A stretch of DNA of 64,000 nucleotides from JBBQDZ01 sp038237515 (lineage in GTDB: Bacteria > Actinomycetota > Thermoleophilia > Gaiellales > Gaiellaceae). The stretch lies in NCBI GenBank assembly GCA_038237515.1, contig JBBRYP010000005.1, forward strand, positions 42,244-106,243. The letters are read 5' to 3'. The position numbers were made by a program, and so were the translations under genes. The notes below the pieces were generated by a model that had not been told where the DNA came from, searched no databases, and was given only the letters and a program-made list of their open reading frames with translations. Positions 33,448 to 41,961 of this stretch are shown in pieces; the first letter of the stretch is position 1, and each line of letters opens with the position of its first letter.

Positions 33448-33540
33448 AAGGAGGAGTTTAAGCAGCAGCCGTGGCTGGAGCGGCGCACGATGGGATCGTG
33501 CCAGGGTACGCACCATGGGAGTAGCGGCGTCAGGCCGGTG

Positions 33541-33692
33541 TCAGACCGGCGGCCAGGCACCGGAGGGGGTCCCGATCTCCCACTCGTGCCCGAAAGGATC
33601 GACGATCCGTCCCAGGCACCGAAGGCCGACTCGTAGAACGCGACGGCCGCGCCGGCGCGGTCGACCCACAGCTCGGGCTGGATCCCCGTCAT
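33541..33692 (-). pseudogene. VOC (PhnB-like) gene with its middle deleted
   Basis: The frame from ATG 33692 encodes the typical start of PhnB-like VOC proteins (MTGIQPELWVDRAGAAVAFY, then ESAFGA). Directly afterwards, in another frame, comes the typical C-terminus (GRIVDPFGHEWEIGTPSGAW), ending at TGA 33541-33543. About 90 codons between are missing and the joint is out of frame. The product cannot be functional. Confidence 0.8.
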
Positions 33693-33738
33693 CGCAGCTC
33701 CTGCTCGAGCCCGATCAGTGGCTCGAGATCGCCGCGCG

Positions 33739-34116
33739 TCAGGAAACGGTCGTCGGCCGACCCGTCAGCCTCGCCGCCGTCGCCGCCAGGTCGTCCAGCG
33801 CGAACGGCTTCGAGATCACCGCGTCGGCAAGGCCTCGCTCCGCGACTTCGAGTTCGGCGCTGCCCGTGAAGAGGGCAACGGGCACCGTCGATCCGTCACT
33901 CCGGAGCTGCTCCAGGAAGATGCGGCCGTCGCCTTCCCCCACGTGGACGTCGAGCAGCACCCCGTCGATCGTCTCGGCCTCGAGGAGCGCCCGGGCCTCG
34001 GGCAGCGTCGCCGCCTCGAGCGCGCGGTAGCCCTCGAGTTCGAGATTCACGCGGCAGAGCAGCCGCAGCGAAGCGTCGTCGTCGACGACCAGGATCGTCC
34101 GGAGTGGACCCCCCAA
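33739..34116 (-). CDS. Single-domain response regulator
   Basis: A 125-residue receiver domain alone. It has the acidic pocket Asp12/Asp13/Asp14 (VVDDDASLR), the phospho-acceptor Asp56 (GVLLDVHVG), a Thr at 84 and the conserved Lys103 (ISKPF). No output domain is present, so it acts by protein interaction or as a phosphate shuttle. No histidine kinase lies nearby. TTG at 34116 is the only start that keeps the first beta strand. Confidence 0.87.
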   Translation of the reverse strand: MGGPLRTILVVDDDASLRLLCRVNLELEGYRALEAATLPEARALLEAETIDGVLLDVHVGEGDGRIFLEQLRSDGSTVPVALFTGSAELEVAERGLADAVISKPFALDDLAATAARLTGRPTTVS

Positions 34117-34232
34117 CGGCGCGAGTGTAGCTCGTGACGTAGCCGGCGAGGTCGACGGGCAACGCTAACCTGCCACATCAACGGAGGCGGCCCTCGCCCC
34201 GGACGCGGGACGAGGGTTATGATCGCGGCTCG

Positions 34233-34814
34233 GTGAGGCCCACACTCGGCACGGGCGAGGCGCAGGGTTATGCGGCGGCGATGGCAGGCTTGTGGCCCGC
34301 CCTCGCGCGCACGCTCAGGCGGCTCGAGGCGATCGCGGCGGTTCCGGAGACTCATCTCGGCGACGACGCGGTCGTCCGGAGCCTGCCGGGCCTCCAGTAC
34401 GCTCTCCACACCGCCGGCGAGCTCGTTCACGGCATCGAGCCGCCGCCCCAGTCGGAGTGGGAGCACGCCGAGCTCGCGGCCGCACTCGCCGATGCCCGCG
34501 ACGCGACTGCCGAGATCGGCGAGGCCTCGGAGGAGGGCGGCGTCGCGGCAGCGCTCCCACTCGTTGCGGAGTGGAGGGGCGCTCTCTTCCGGGTGCGCCT
34601 CGCGAGGTTGCGAGTGACGCCGCAACCGCCCCGCGCGCCCCTGCTGCGCGAGCGGCCACCCGACCCGCGCATCGATCCCGCAGCCCTGACCGCAACCCTG
34701 CTCGCACTCGTCGGGACGCTCGTCGTCACGACGGGGGCCGTGCTCGGCCTCTGGCCGTTGTGGGCGCTCGGGCTGGCGCTCGTCGCCGGCGGCCTCGTCG
34801 TCTACCGCCCGTAA
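34233..34814 (+). CDS. Hypothetical protein with C-terminal two-helix membrane anchor
   Basis: A 193-residue protein. The first about 120 residues are soluble, helical and charged, and two hydrophobic segments near residues 150-190 (LTATLLALVGTLVVTTGAVL and an ALGLALVAGGLVVY stretch) end in YRP. I do not recognise a family. GTG at 34233 gives the longest form; ATG at 34281 (MAGLWPALARTLRRLE) is a plausible alternative. It is divergent from the response regulator. Confidence 0.6.
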   Translation: MRPTLGTGEAQGYAAAMAGLWPALARTLRRLEAIAAVPETHLGDDAVVRSLPGLQYALHTAGELVHGIEPPPQSEWEHAELAAALADARDATAEIGEASEEGGVAAALPLVAEWRGALFRVRLARLRVTPQPPRAPLLRERPPDPRIDPAALTATLLALVGTLVVTTGAVLGLWPLWALGLALVAGGLVVYRP

Positions 34815-34847
34815 CCCCCCTTCCCGCCCCCGCGTTATCTCTGTGTG

Positions 34848-35021
34848 ATGGCACAGGCACCGGCCTCGGAGGAGACGACGCGGAAGGCGGTGCGCGAGCG
34901 TCTAGCCGAGATCCTGCCTCGACCGTCGCCGAGCTTTCGCCAGAGCGCGTGGCGACGCTTCCAGCGCGAGCTGGACCCTCTGGCGGGCCCGAAGCCGCTG
35001 CCTATCCAACGGCAGCGCTGA
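34848..35021 (+). CDS. Small basic protein, unknown
   Basis: A 57-residue frame starting with ATG (MAQAPASEETTRKAVRERL) and ending IQRQR, with amphipathic helical character. It is too short to be confident, and its 3' end overlaps the end of gltX on the other strand by 20 nt. It follows the hypothetical membrane protein by 33 bp. Confidence 0.4.
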   Translation: MAQAPASEETTRKAVRERLAEILPRPSPSFRQSAWRRFQRELDPLAGPKPLPIQRQR

Positions 35022-36258
35022 GGCGCGCGAGCGCTCGTTCCCTTCCCAGCAGCTCGAGACTTTCGAAGAGCCCGGGCGACACGCGTGACCCGGTGACCGC
35101 CACCCGCACAGGCTGAAAGGCCGCGCGCGGCTTGAGCCCGAGGTGCTCGGCGAGTCCGCGCAGCGCGGCCTCGATCGGCGCGGCCTCGAACGGGTGCACC
35201 TCCGAAAGCGCTTCGGCCGCGGAGCGGAGGATTCGCTCGCCGCCGTCGAGAAGCTCGGGCGCGGCCGCGACGTCCCCGAACAGGAAGCCGGCGAAGGAGG
35301 CGAACTCCCCGAACCGCGTGATCTTCTCCTGGACGAGCGGGGCCGCGCGACGAACGAGCTCCTCGTCCCAGTCCACTCCCTGCTCGCGGAGATACCGGAC
35401 GAGCTCCCCCGCGTAGGTCTCGGGCGGCAGTGCGCGCAGGTAGACGCCGTTCAGCCAGTCGAGCTTCTGGTAGTCGAACGCAGCCGGACTCGGGATCACG
35501 CGCTCGAGCGAGAACCGCCGGACCAGCTCATCCCGCGACATCACCGTCGTCTCCCCGTCCGGCGCCCACCCGAGGAGCGCGAGGAAGTTGACGAGCGCGG
35601 GCGCGTAGTACCCCTGCGCCCGGAGCTCGTCGATCCCCGTCGCACCGTGGCGCTTCGAGAGCTTCCGGCCGTCCGCGCCGAGGACGTTCGGAACGTGCGC
35701 GTATACCGGCGGCTCCCCGCCGGCGGCGCGAATCACGTTGATCTGCTTCGGCGTGTTCGAGATGTGGTCGTCGCCGCGGATGACGTGCGTGATCCGGTCC
35801 CAGACGTCCTCGAGCGGAGAGGCGAAGTTGTAGGTCGGGCGCCCGTCGGCTCGGACGAGCACGAGGTCCTCGAGCTCCACGTTCGGAAACTCGATGCGGC
35901 CCTTGACGACGTCGTCCCAGGCCGTCACGCCCGCGTCGGGCATACGGAACCGGACCGCGCCTTCGTCCTCGTAGGCCCGCCCTTCCTCGACCAGCCGCCC
36001 CGCGACTTCGCGGCAGTCCTCGAGGCGGTCGAGCTGGAAAGTCGGAGGGGCATCCCAGTCGAGCCCGAGCCAGGCAAGCGAGTCGAACGCGTGCTCCACG
36101 GCTCCCTGCACCTCCCGGCTCGTGTCCGTGTTCTCGATGCGCACCAGGAAGTCTCCGCCCGCGTTCCGCGCGTAGAGCCAGTTGAAGAGGGCCGTCCGGA
36201 CGCCCCCGAGATGGAGCGCGCCGGTCGGGCTCGGCGCCATGCGCACGCGTACGGACAT
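35002..36258 (-). CDS. gltX: Glutamyl-tRNA synthetase, compact form
   Basis: It charges tRNA-Glu with glutamate. Class I signatures are present: the HIGH-type HLGG at residues 16-19 (APSPTGALHLGG) and the KMSKS-type KLSKR at 199-203. At 418 residues it is shorter than the usual 465-490. The segment between EEGRAYEDEG and AVRFRMPDAG lacks about 45 residues that in many homologues carry a cysteine-rich zinc-binding loop. The frame is intact, so this is a compact natural form. ATG at 36258, 20 bp from the divergent nfo start. Confidence 0.92.
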   Translation of the reverse strand: MSVRVRMAPSPTGALHLGGVRTALFNWLYARNAGGDFLVRIENTDTSREVQGAVEHAFDSLAWLGLDWDAPPTFQLDRLEDCREVAGRLVEEGRAYEDEGAVRFRMPDAGVTAWDDVVKGRIEFPNVELEDLVLVRADGRPTYNFASPLEDVWDRITHVIRGDDHISNTPKQINVIRAAGGEPPVYAHVPNVLGADGRKLSKRHGATGIDELRAQGYYAPALVNFLALLGWAPDGETTVMSRDELVRRFSLERVIPSPAAFDYQKLDWLNGVYLRALPPETYAGELVRYLREQGVDWDEELVRRAAPLVQEKITRFGEFASFAGFLFGDVAAAPELLDGGERILRSAAEALSEVHPFEAAPIEAALRGLAEHLGLKPRAAFQPVRVAVTGSRVSPGLFESLELLGRERALARLSAAVG

Positions 36259-36278
36259 CGGGCTCCTATCGTAGAGGC

Positions 36279-37130
36279 GTGCACTTCGGCGCCCACGTCT
36301 CGACCTCGGGCGGGATCCACACCGCGATCGACCGTATCGAGAGCTTCGGGGGCGAGGCGGTGCAGATGTTCACGCAGAGCCCCCGGGCGTGGCGCCCCAC
36401 GAATCACGATCCCGCGAACTTCGAGCGCTTCAGGTCGCGGCGCGACGAAGCGGGCATCCAGGGCGTGGTGTGTCACTCGGTCTACCTCGTCAACCTCGCG
36501 AGCCCGATGCCGGACATCTACGAGAAATCGGTAGCGACCCTGCGCAACACGGTCGACGTGGCCTGTGCGATCGAGGCCGACGCGGTCGTCTTCCACGTCG
36601 GGTCGCATCTTGGAGCGGGACTCGAGGTCGGTCTCGAGAAGGTCGTGCCCGCGCTGACCGAGGCGCTCGAGCGGTGCTCCGAGAAGACCTGGCTCTGCAT
36701 GGAGAACTCGGCAGGAGCCGGCGGGACGATCGGCCGCTCCGTCGAGGAGCTCGCGATCCTCCTCGACCGTCTCGACCGCCACCCGCGGCTCGGCGTCTGC
36801 CTGGACTCGTGCCACCTCTACGTCTCCGGCTGCGACGTGACCGATCCCGACACGGTCGACCGGATGCTCGAGCAGCTCGACACGAGGATCGGCCTCGACC
36901 GTCTGCGCTGCATCCACGTGAACGACTCGCAGGCGCCGCTCGGCTCGAACCGCGACCGGCACGGGAACATCGGCGGGGGGCTCCTGGGCGAGAAACTCGG
37001 CGTCTTCGTCGGTCATCCCGACCTGCAGGGCCTACCGGCTCTCCTGGAGGTGCCCGGCAAGGAGGGCAAGGGCCCGGATGCCGAAGAGGTGCGGAAGCTG
37101 AGGGAGCTCCATGCGCGCTGGTGCCGCTGA
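36279..37130 (+). CDS. nfo: Endonuclease IV (AP endonuclease)
   Basis: A 283-residue AP endonuclease that cuts 5' of abasic sites in base excision repair. Metal-ligand blocks of the family are visible: FGAHVSTSGGI at the start, VVFHVGSHLG, CMENSAGAGGTIG, VCLDSCHLYVSG, and near the end IHVNDSQAPLGSNRDRHGNI. The length is typical. GTG at 36279 directly precedes the conserved N-terminus. It is divergent from gltX, with only 20 bp between the starts, so the promoters must overlap coding sequence. Confidence 0.94.
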   Translation: MHFGAHVSTSGGIHTAIDRIESFGGEAVQMFTQSPRAWRPTNHDPANFERFRSRRDEAGIQGVVCHSVYLVNLASPMPDIYEKSVATLRNTVDVACAIEADAVVFHVGSHLGAGLEVGLEKVVPALTEALERCSEKTWLCMENSAGAGGTIGRSVEELAILLDRLDRHPRLGVCLDSCHLYVSGCDVTDPDTVDRMLEQLDTRIGLDRLRCIHVNDSQAPLGSNRDRHGNIGGGLLGEKLGVFVGHPDLQGLPALLEVPGKEGKGPDAEEVRKLRELHARWCR

Positions 37131-37231
37131 ACCCGGAGCTCTCCCAAAAGGTGGCCGGCTCCGCCGGCCGCCGCTCTACCGAAGGTAGAAGCCAGAATCG
37201 ATCGAAGTGCGCAGCACCTCGGTCGAGGGCG

Positions 37232-37633
37232 TCAGCCCCGGAAGATGCGGAACGTCGGCTCGCCCACGGGCAGCTCGAAGAATTCCGGGTTGACGCAGCC
37301 GAGGTCGTCCGTGCGGCTCTCGTAGCAGCTCTCGACGCGCGAGCTGCACATCGGCAGCGGCCGCTTGTTCGCTCGCACGGCCCCGAAGCCGCCGCTGTGC
37401 ATCTCCGCCGCCTGCAGAAGGTCGAGGTCGATCTCGACCCCGTACACCTTCTGGATACAGCCCATGTAGGTGTGCCCGTGCGCGACGTAGGAGTACAGAA
37501 ACGGGCACGAACGATCGATGCAGGCGGAGGGATAGACGATCTTGTCGCAGTGCACCTCGCAGCGCCGGCACTCGACCTCGTGTTGCGGATGGAGGGGGAG
37601 CACCCTCTCCGCGGGGATCGTCCTCGGCTGCAC
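37232..37633 (-). CDS. Cysteine-rich protein, probable metal binding, unknown
   Basis: A protein of about 133 residues with ten cysteines, in groups ECRRCEVHC, SACIDRSC, MGC, MCSS, ESC and GC, with histidines nearby. The spacing suggests zinc or Fe-S binding. The middle reads LYSYVAHGHTYMGCIQKVYG. No signal peptide or membrane segment is present. I do not recognise the family. The start is uncertain: GTG 37633 is used, while a TTG at 37669 and later GTG codons are possible. Confidence 0.65.
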   Translation of the reverse strand: MQPRTIPAERVLPLHPQHEVECRRCEVHCDKIVYPSACIDRSCPFLYSYVAHGHTYMGCIQKVYGVEIDLDLLQAAEMHSGGFGAVRANKRPLPMCSSRVESCYESRTDDLGCVNPEFFELPVGEPTFRIFRG

Positions 37634-37766
37634 TCCTGGATTGTCAGTGAGCCCACAGGGTCTACGCAAGACTTGACAAACGCGATGGTTTCAGGCAGGG
37701 GCGAGACCGCCTCGACCCGCGGCGCCGCGCTCCGGAGGCTCTCAGCGGCGGGAGTAGGGTACCGGC

Positions 37767-38819
37767 GTGGCGCGCAAGATCCTGTGGGCGCTCCTCGCCC
37801 TCGCGCCGCTCGTCGTCGTCCTGCGCTTCGCCGCCCACGCGGGGAACGTCGCCCTCTTCCTCCTCTCGGCGCTCTCGCTGATCCCGCTGGCCTGGCTGAT
37901 CGGCGAGGCGACCGAGCACGTAGCGGAGCACACCGGCGCGGGCGTAGGCGGCTTCCTGAACGCGAGCTTCGGCAATGCCCCGGAGCTGATCATCGCGCTG
38001 TTCGCGATCGCCGAGGGGCTCCCGGACGTCGTCCGCGGCTCGCTCGCCGGCAGCATCGTCTCGAACATCCTCCTCGTCCTCGGAGCGGCCCTGGCCCTCC
38101 AGTCCGGCGAGGAGCGAGAGCTCGACCGGCGATCGCTGCTCGGGCAGCTCGGCCTCGTCACCGTCGCCGTCCTGCTGCTCCTGATCCCGTCGATCCCCGG
38201 CTGGCACGGCGATCCCGAGCGGCACTCGCTGGCGCTCCTGACGCTGCCCGTCGCGATCGTCCTCCTCCTCGTCTACGTCGGTTCGACAACGCAGTCACTG
38301 CGCCGGCACCGGCGCATCCACGCCGAATCGGGAGACGAGTCGCGGGCCGGTGCGTGGTCCCTGCCGCGCGCGCTGCTGATCCTCGGAGCGGCGACGGGCG
38401 TGACCGCCCTCGTCAGCGAGGTGCTCGTGCACTCCCTCAGCGCCTTCGCAGAGACGGTCAACCTCTCCCGGTTCTTCATCGCTGCCGTGATCGTCGCCAT
38501 CGTCGGCAACGCCGCCGAGCACGGAGGGGCGATCGTGATCGCGCGGCGCGGCAAGATTCGGCTCGCGACGGAGATCGCGGTCTCCTCGAGCGCCCAGGTC
38601 GGCCTCTTCGTCGTCCCGGCGATCGCGTTGCTCTCGTGGGCCGTCTCGCCAGCGCTCCCACTCTCCTTCCGGCCCGTGGAGCTCACCGCCATGGCCGGTG
38701 CGGCGATGTTCGTCGGGCTCGTCGTCGCCGACGGCCGCAGCCGGCGGTGGGAAGGCTTCCTGCTCCTCGCCGTCTACCTGGGCGTCGTGGCCGGCTTCGG
38801 TATCGCCGGCGACCGGTAG
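37767..38819 (+). CDS. Calcium/proton exchanger (CaCA family, CAX type)
   Basis: A 350-residue protein with about eleven helices. The two alpha-repeat motifs of cation/proton exchangers are clear: GGFLNASFGNAPELIIALFA in the first half and AIVGNAAEHGGAIVIARRGK in the second. It should export Ca2+ in exchange for H+. GTG at 37767 fits the start of the first helix region (ARKILWALLALAPL). It stands alone between a minus-strand cysteine-rich gene and a minus-strand hydrolase. Confidence 0.88.
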   Translation: MARKILWALLALAPLVVVLRFAAHAGNVALFLLSALSLIPLAWLIGEATEHVAEHTGAGVGGFLNASFGNAPELIIALFAIAEGLPDVVRGSLAGSIVSNILLVLGAALALQSGEERELDRRSLLGQLGLVTVAVLLLLIPSIPGWHGDPERHSLALLTLPVAIVLLLVYVGSTTQSLRRHRRIHAESGDESRAGAWSLPRALLILGAATGVTALVSEVLVHSLSAFAETVNLSRFFIAAVIVAIVGNAAEHGGAIVIARRGKIRLATEIAVSSSAQVGLFVVPAIALLSWAVSPALPLSFRPVELTAMAGAAMFVGLVVADGRSRRWEGFLLLAVYLGVVAGFGIAGDR

Positions 38820-38874
38820 AGGCGGCTCCCGGCCGCCGCCCCCGCGGTCGTGGACGACCGCCACCGGCATTGGC

Positions 38875-40212
38875 CTAGCCGGGCCCGAAGATCTCCGGTG
38901 TGCGCGTGCAGGGATAGGTCGCCCAGTACAGCTTCACCGGCAGTCCCGCCTCGTCTCTCACGACGCGCAGCAGCTCCCCGCGCTCCCGTCCCGAAGCGAC
39001 CCGGAACCGCCCGGCCCCGTCCGGCTCGAAGACGGCGGGAGGCAACTCGCGCCGCGCGCCCTCGAGCCGAGCTTCGAGGCGCCCGTTCCGGTACGAGAAG
39101 ATCACCTCGTTCCCCTCCGTCCACCAGCGACCGAGCAGCGAGGCCACCTCGTCCGGTGCGCGCTCAGCCGGGTGCCACTCGTCGAGGTCTGACGGGAGCA
39201 GCTCGATGGCCTTTTCGGCGAGTTGGAAGGGCAGCTCGCCGATTGCCGGCCACGCAGACGTGTTCGCGAGGACGACGGCGCCGATCGTCGCCTCGCGCAC
39301 GTAGACGAGGTACGCCAGGAAGCCGGGCATCGCGCCGCCGTGACCGCCGAAGATCCGGTCGCCTCGCCGCGCGAGCTCCAGCCCGAGGCCCCACCCCCGC
39401 GTCCACCGGTCGGTCTCGGCCATCACCTGCACCGCATGCATCTGCTCGACCGTGGCGCTCGCCAGAACCGCCTCGTCAGGCTCGCAGAGGAACGCGCCCC
39501 AGCGGGCGAGGTCTGCGGTCGTACTCCAGAGCTGGCCGATGGGCGCGGAGCGCTGGAGGACGATGTCGGGCTCGGCGAGCAAGCCGTCCTGGTAGGGCTC
39601 CACGAAGTAGCCCTTCGCCGCCGGCGCCTGGGGCAGCCAGGTGGTTCTCCTCAGCCCGAGGGGGCCCAGGATCCGCTCGTCGACGAAACGCTCGCACGGC
39701 ATTCCCGAGAGGCGCGCGACGACCTCGCCCAGGAGGGCGTACGCGAGGTTCGAGTAGTGCCAGTGCGCCCCGGGGTCGAGCACCTGCTCGGCCTCGGCGA
39801 CACCGGCGATCAGCTCCTCGCGCGGAGGATCCAGGAACGTCTCCCACATGTCGTCCGGGAACTCGCGCTGGAGGCCGGAGCTGTGCGCGAGCATGCGGCG
39901 TAGCGTCGACTCCGGGTGAGCGACGTCGGGGAGGTGCTTCCCGAGCGGATCGTCCAGCGTCAGCTTCCCCTCGTCGCGAAGGGCCAGCACGGCCGCCGCC
40001 GTGAACGTCTTCGTGATCGAACCGATTCGGTACTGCGTGTCCGTCGTTGCCTGCGCGCCATCCTTCTCCGCAATACCGATCGCGTCGGTCCACACGACCT
40101 TTCCGGCGCTGAACGCCGCGGCGGAGACGCTCGGCAGCCGATCCTCCGACTGAGCTTTGCGCAGCAGCCGGCCGAGCTCGCCGGCGAGCGACTCAGGAAC
40201 GGACGAGGGCAT
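38875..40212 (-). CDS. Serine hydrolase of the beta-lactamase/DD-peptidase fold
   Basis: A 445-residue class C-type serine hydrolase. The active-site motifs are SITK at 65-68, YSN at 153-155 and HGG (GGHGGAMPG) near residue 316. A C-terminal domain of about 100 residues follows, as in esterase-like or D-aminopeptidase-like family members. There is no clear signal peptide, so a cytosolic esterase or peptidase is more likely than a secreted beta-lactamase. ATG at 40212 overlaps the end of the threonine aldolase gene by 20 nt. Confidence 0.87.
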   Translation of the reverse strand: MPSSVPESLAGELGRLLRKAQSEDRLPSVSAAAFSAGKVVWTDAIGIAEKDGAQATTDTQYRIGSITKTFTAAAVLALRDEGKLTLDDPLGKHLPDVAHPESTLRRMLAHSSGLQREFPDDMWETFLDPPREELIAGVAEAEQVLDPGAHWHYSNLAYALLGEVVARLSGMPCERFVDERILGPLGLRRTTWLPQAPAAKGYFVEPYQDGLLAEPDIVLQRSAPIGQLWSTTADLARWGAFLCEPDEAVLASATVEQMHAVQVMAETDRWTRGWGLGLELARRGDRIFGGHGGAMPGFLAYLVYVREATIGAVVLANTSAWPAIGELPFQLAEKAIELLPSDLDEWHPAERAPDEVASLLGRWWTEGNEVIFSYRNGRLEARLEGARRELPPAVFEPDGAGRFRVASGRERGELLRVVRDEAGLPVKLYWATYPCTRTPEIFGPG

Positions 40213-41236
40213 CGAGCGCTTGCGGGATCAGGTCGGCGGCACGCTCGACGTCGTCGTCGGTGATGTCGAGATGGGTGACCGCGCGCAGGATGCCGGGGTG
40301 GATCGTGCTCGAGAGTCCGACGCCGTGCTCACGGAGCCGCGCGGCGGCATCGCGGGTCGAGAAGCCGAGCGCCCCCACGTCGAGCTGGACGAAATTCGTC
40401 TCGACCTGATCGAGGTCGACGGGAAGGCCGGCTTCGTGAAGTCGCTCGGCGAGGCGGCGAGCCCTCTCGTGGTCGTCCGCGAGCCGGTCGACGTGGTGCT
40501 CGAGCGCGTAGACGCCGGCGGCCGCGACGATCCCGGCCTGGCGCATCGCTCCGCCGAAGCGATGCTTCTCGCGCCGCGCGGCCGCCATCAGGTCGCGTGT
40601 GCCGGCGACGAGCGCTCCAAGCGGGCAGCCGAGGCCTTTCGAGAGGCAGAGCGTGACGGTGTCGAACGGCTGGCAGATCTCGGGCGCCGGTATGCCGAGC
40701 GCGACCGAGGCATTCAGCACCCGCGCACCGTCGAGGTGGAGGCGGAGGCCGAGCTCCGGGGCAAGCGCGACGATCGCATCGAGCTCCTCGAGCGGCCAGA
40801 TTCGCCCTCCCGAGCTGTTGTGCGTGTTCTCGACGGACACGATCCTCGTGCGGGGCGTGTGGCTGGAATCGCCCGCACGGAAAGCTCGGCGAACCTGGTC
40901 GGGAGTGAAGCGACCGGCCTCCGCCGGAACCGGCCTCGCCATCAACCCGGCAAAGGTCGCGGGGCCGCCGAGCTCGGAGATGAAGATGTGCGAGTTCTCC
41001 TCCGCAAGCACCTCCTCGCCGCGCTCGCCGAGGATGCGCAACGCGATCTCGTTCGCCATCGTCGCGGTCGGGACGAAGACCGCCTCCTCCTGGCCGAGAA
41101 GCTCGGCTGCCATGTGCTCGAGGCGGTCGACGGTCGGATCCTCGCGGCGCTGCTCGTCGCCCACCACAGCCGAGGCGATCGCGGCGCGCATCGCCGGCGT
41201 CGGCTGCGTCTGCGTGTCCGAGCGAAGGTCGATCAT
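40193..41236 (-). CDS. ltaE: Low-specificity L-threonine aldolase
   Basis: A 347-residue PLP enzyme that splits L-threonine or allo-threonine into glycine and acetaldehyde. It opens with the typical IDLRSDTQTQPTPAMRAAI. The PLP lysine is Lys200 in CLSKGLGCPLG, with the cofactor-facing aspartate in HLDGARVLNA (about Asp169). The length matches the family. ATG at 41236. It could feed glycine to the glycine cleavage system encoded further downstream. Confidence 0.93.
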   Translation of the reverse strand: MIDLRSDTQTQPTPAMRAAIASAVVGDEQRREDPTVDRLEHMAAELLGQEEAVFVPTATMANEIALRILGERGEEVLAEENSHIFISELGGPATFAGLMARPVPAEAGRFTPDQVRRAFRAGDSSHTPRTRIVSVENTHNSSGGRIWPLEELDAIVALAPELGLRLHLDGARVLNASVALGIPAPEICQPFDTVTLCLSKGLGCPLGALVAGTRDLMAAARREKHRFGGAMRQAGIVAAAGVYALEHHVDRLADDHERARRLAERLHEAGLPVDLDQVETNFVQLDVGALGFSTRDAAARLREHGVGLSSTIHPGILRAVTHLDITDDDVERAADLIPQALDALVRS

Positions 41237-41316
41237 CGGCCCATTGTCGCAGGGGGCCGCACCCCCGGGCTCGTCGTCGCTCCCGGCAGGCGGGTGCCCA
41301 CCGGGTCGTCCGGGGG

Positions 41317-41961
41317 CTACGACCCTCCTGGGTGCTCCCGCGCCGGGGCACCGGCGCGCCGGTTGCCGACGGCCACGAACGAGATCGCCGCGGCGACGAA
41401 GCAGACGAGGAGGACGCCGGAGCGCAGGAGCACGCCGCCGTAGCCGAGCTTGATCACGTCCACGAAGGGATAGGGATACCAGTCGGTGGCGGCGCCCCGC
41501 ACGAGCGTGTAGACGAGCCAGAGAGCGGGGAAGGACAGCCAGAGCGCCGCGACTCCGAGTCGCAGGCGGTGGCGAGGGGGATCGACGAGCCAGTCGACGA
41601 CGACGACGATCGGGATCAGCCTGTGGACGACGAAGTCGACCCACGGAAGCGTGGTCTGCAGACTCTCCTGCAGGCCCGAGAGCAGCAGCGCGAAAACGAC
41701 GCCGGTGATCGCGATGTAGAGCGTAACCGCGCCGCGCACCGCGTCGAAGAGCGGCGTTCGTCCGCCGCGGGGCACGATCGCGGCGAGCCCGAGAATCGCT
41801 GCAGCGAAGACGTTGCTCTGGATCGTGAAGAAGCTGAAGAAGTTGCCGGCGCCGAAGCCGGGACGATCGCTGCTCGACGCGAACTGGTAGGTCATCGCAA
41901 CGACGGCCGCGACGGCGAACGCGAGCCGGACGGCGGCTAGCAGGAGATCCGGTCGACGCAC
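41317..41961 (-). CDS. Pr6Pr family membrane protein
   Basis: A 214-residue integral membrane protein with six predicted helices. The family mark FFSFFTIQSN lies near residue 42, followed by a helix with LYIAITGVVFALLL and the WYPYPFVDV block. Such proteins are annotated as predicted six-helix membrane proteins related to FAR-17a/AIG1; their activity is unknown. GTG at 41961. It is divergent from rlmN across a 481-bp structured interval. Confidence 0.83.
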   Translation of the reverse strand: MRRPDLLLAAVRLAFAVAAVVAMTYQFASSSDRPGFGAGNFFSFFTIQSNVFAAAILGLAAIVPRGGRTPLFDAVRGAVTLYIAITGVVFALLLSGLQESLQTTLPWVDFVVHRLIPIVVVVDWLVDPPRHRLRLGVAALWLSFPALWLVYTLVRGAATDWYPYPFVDVIKLGYGGVLLRSGVLLVCFVAAAISFVAVGNRRAGAPAREHPGGS

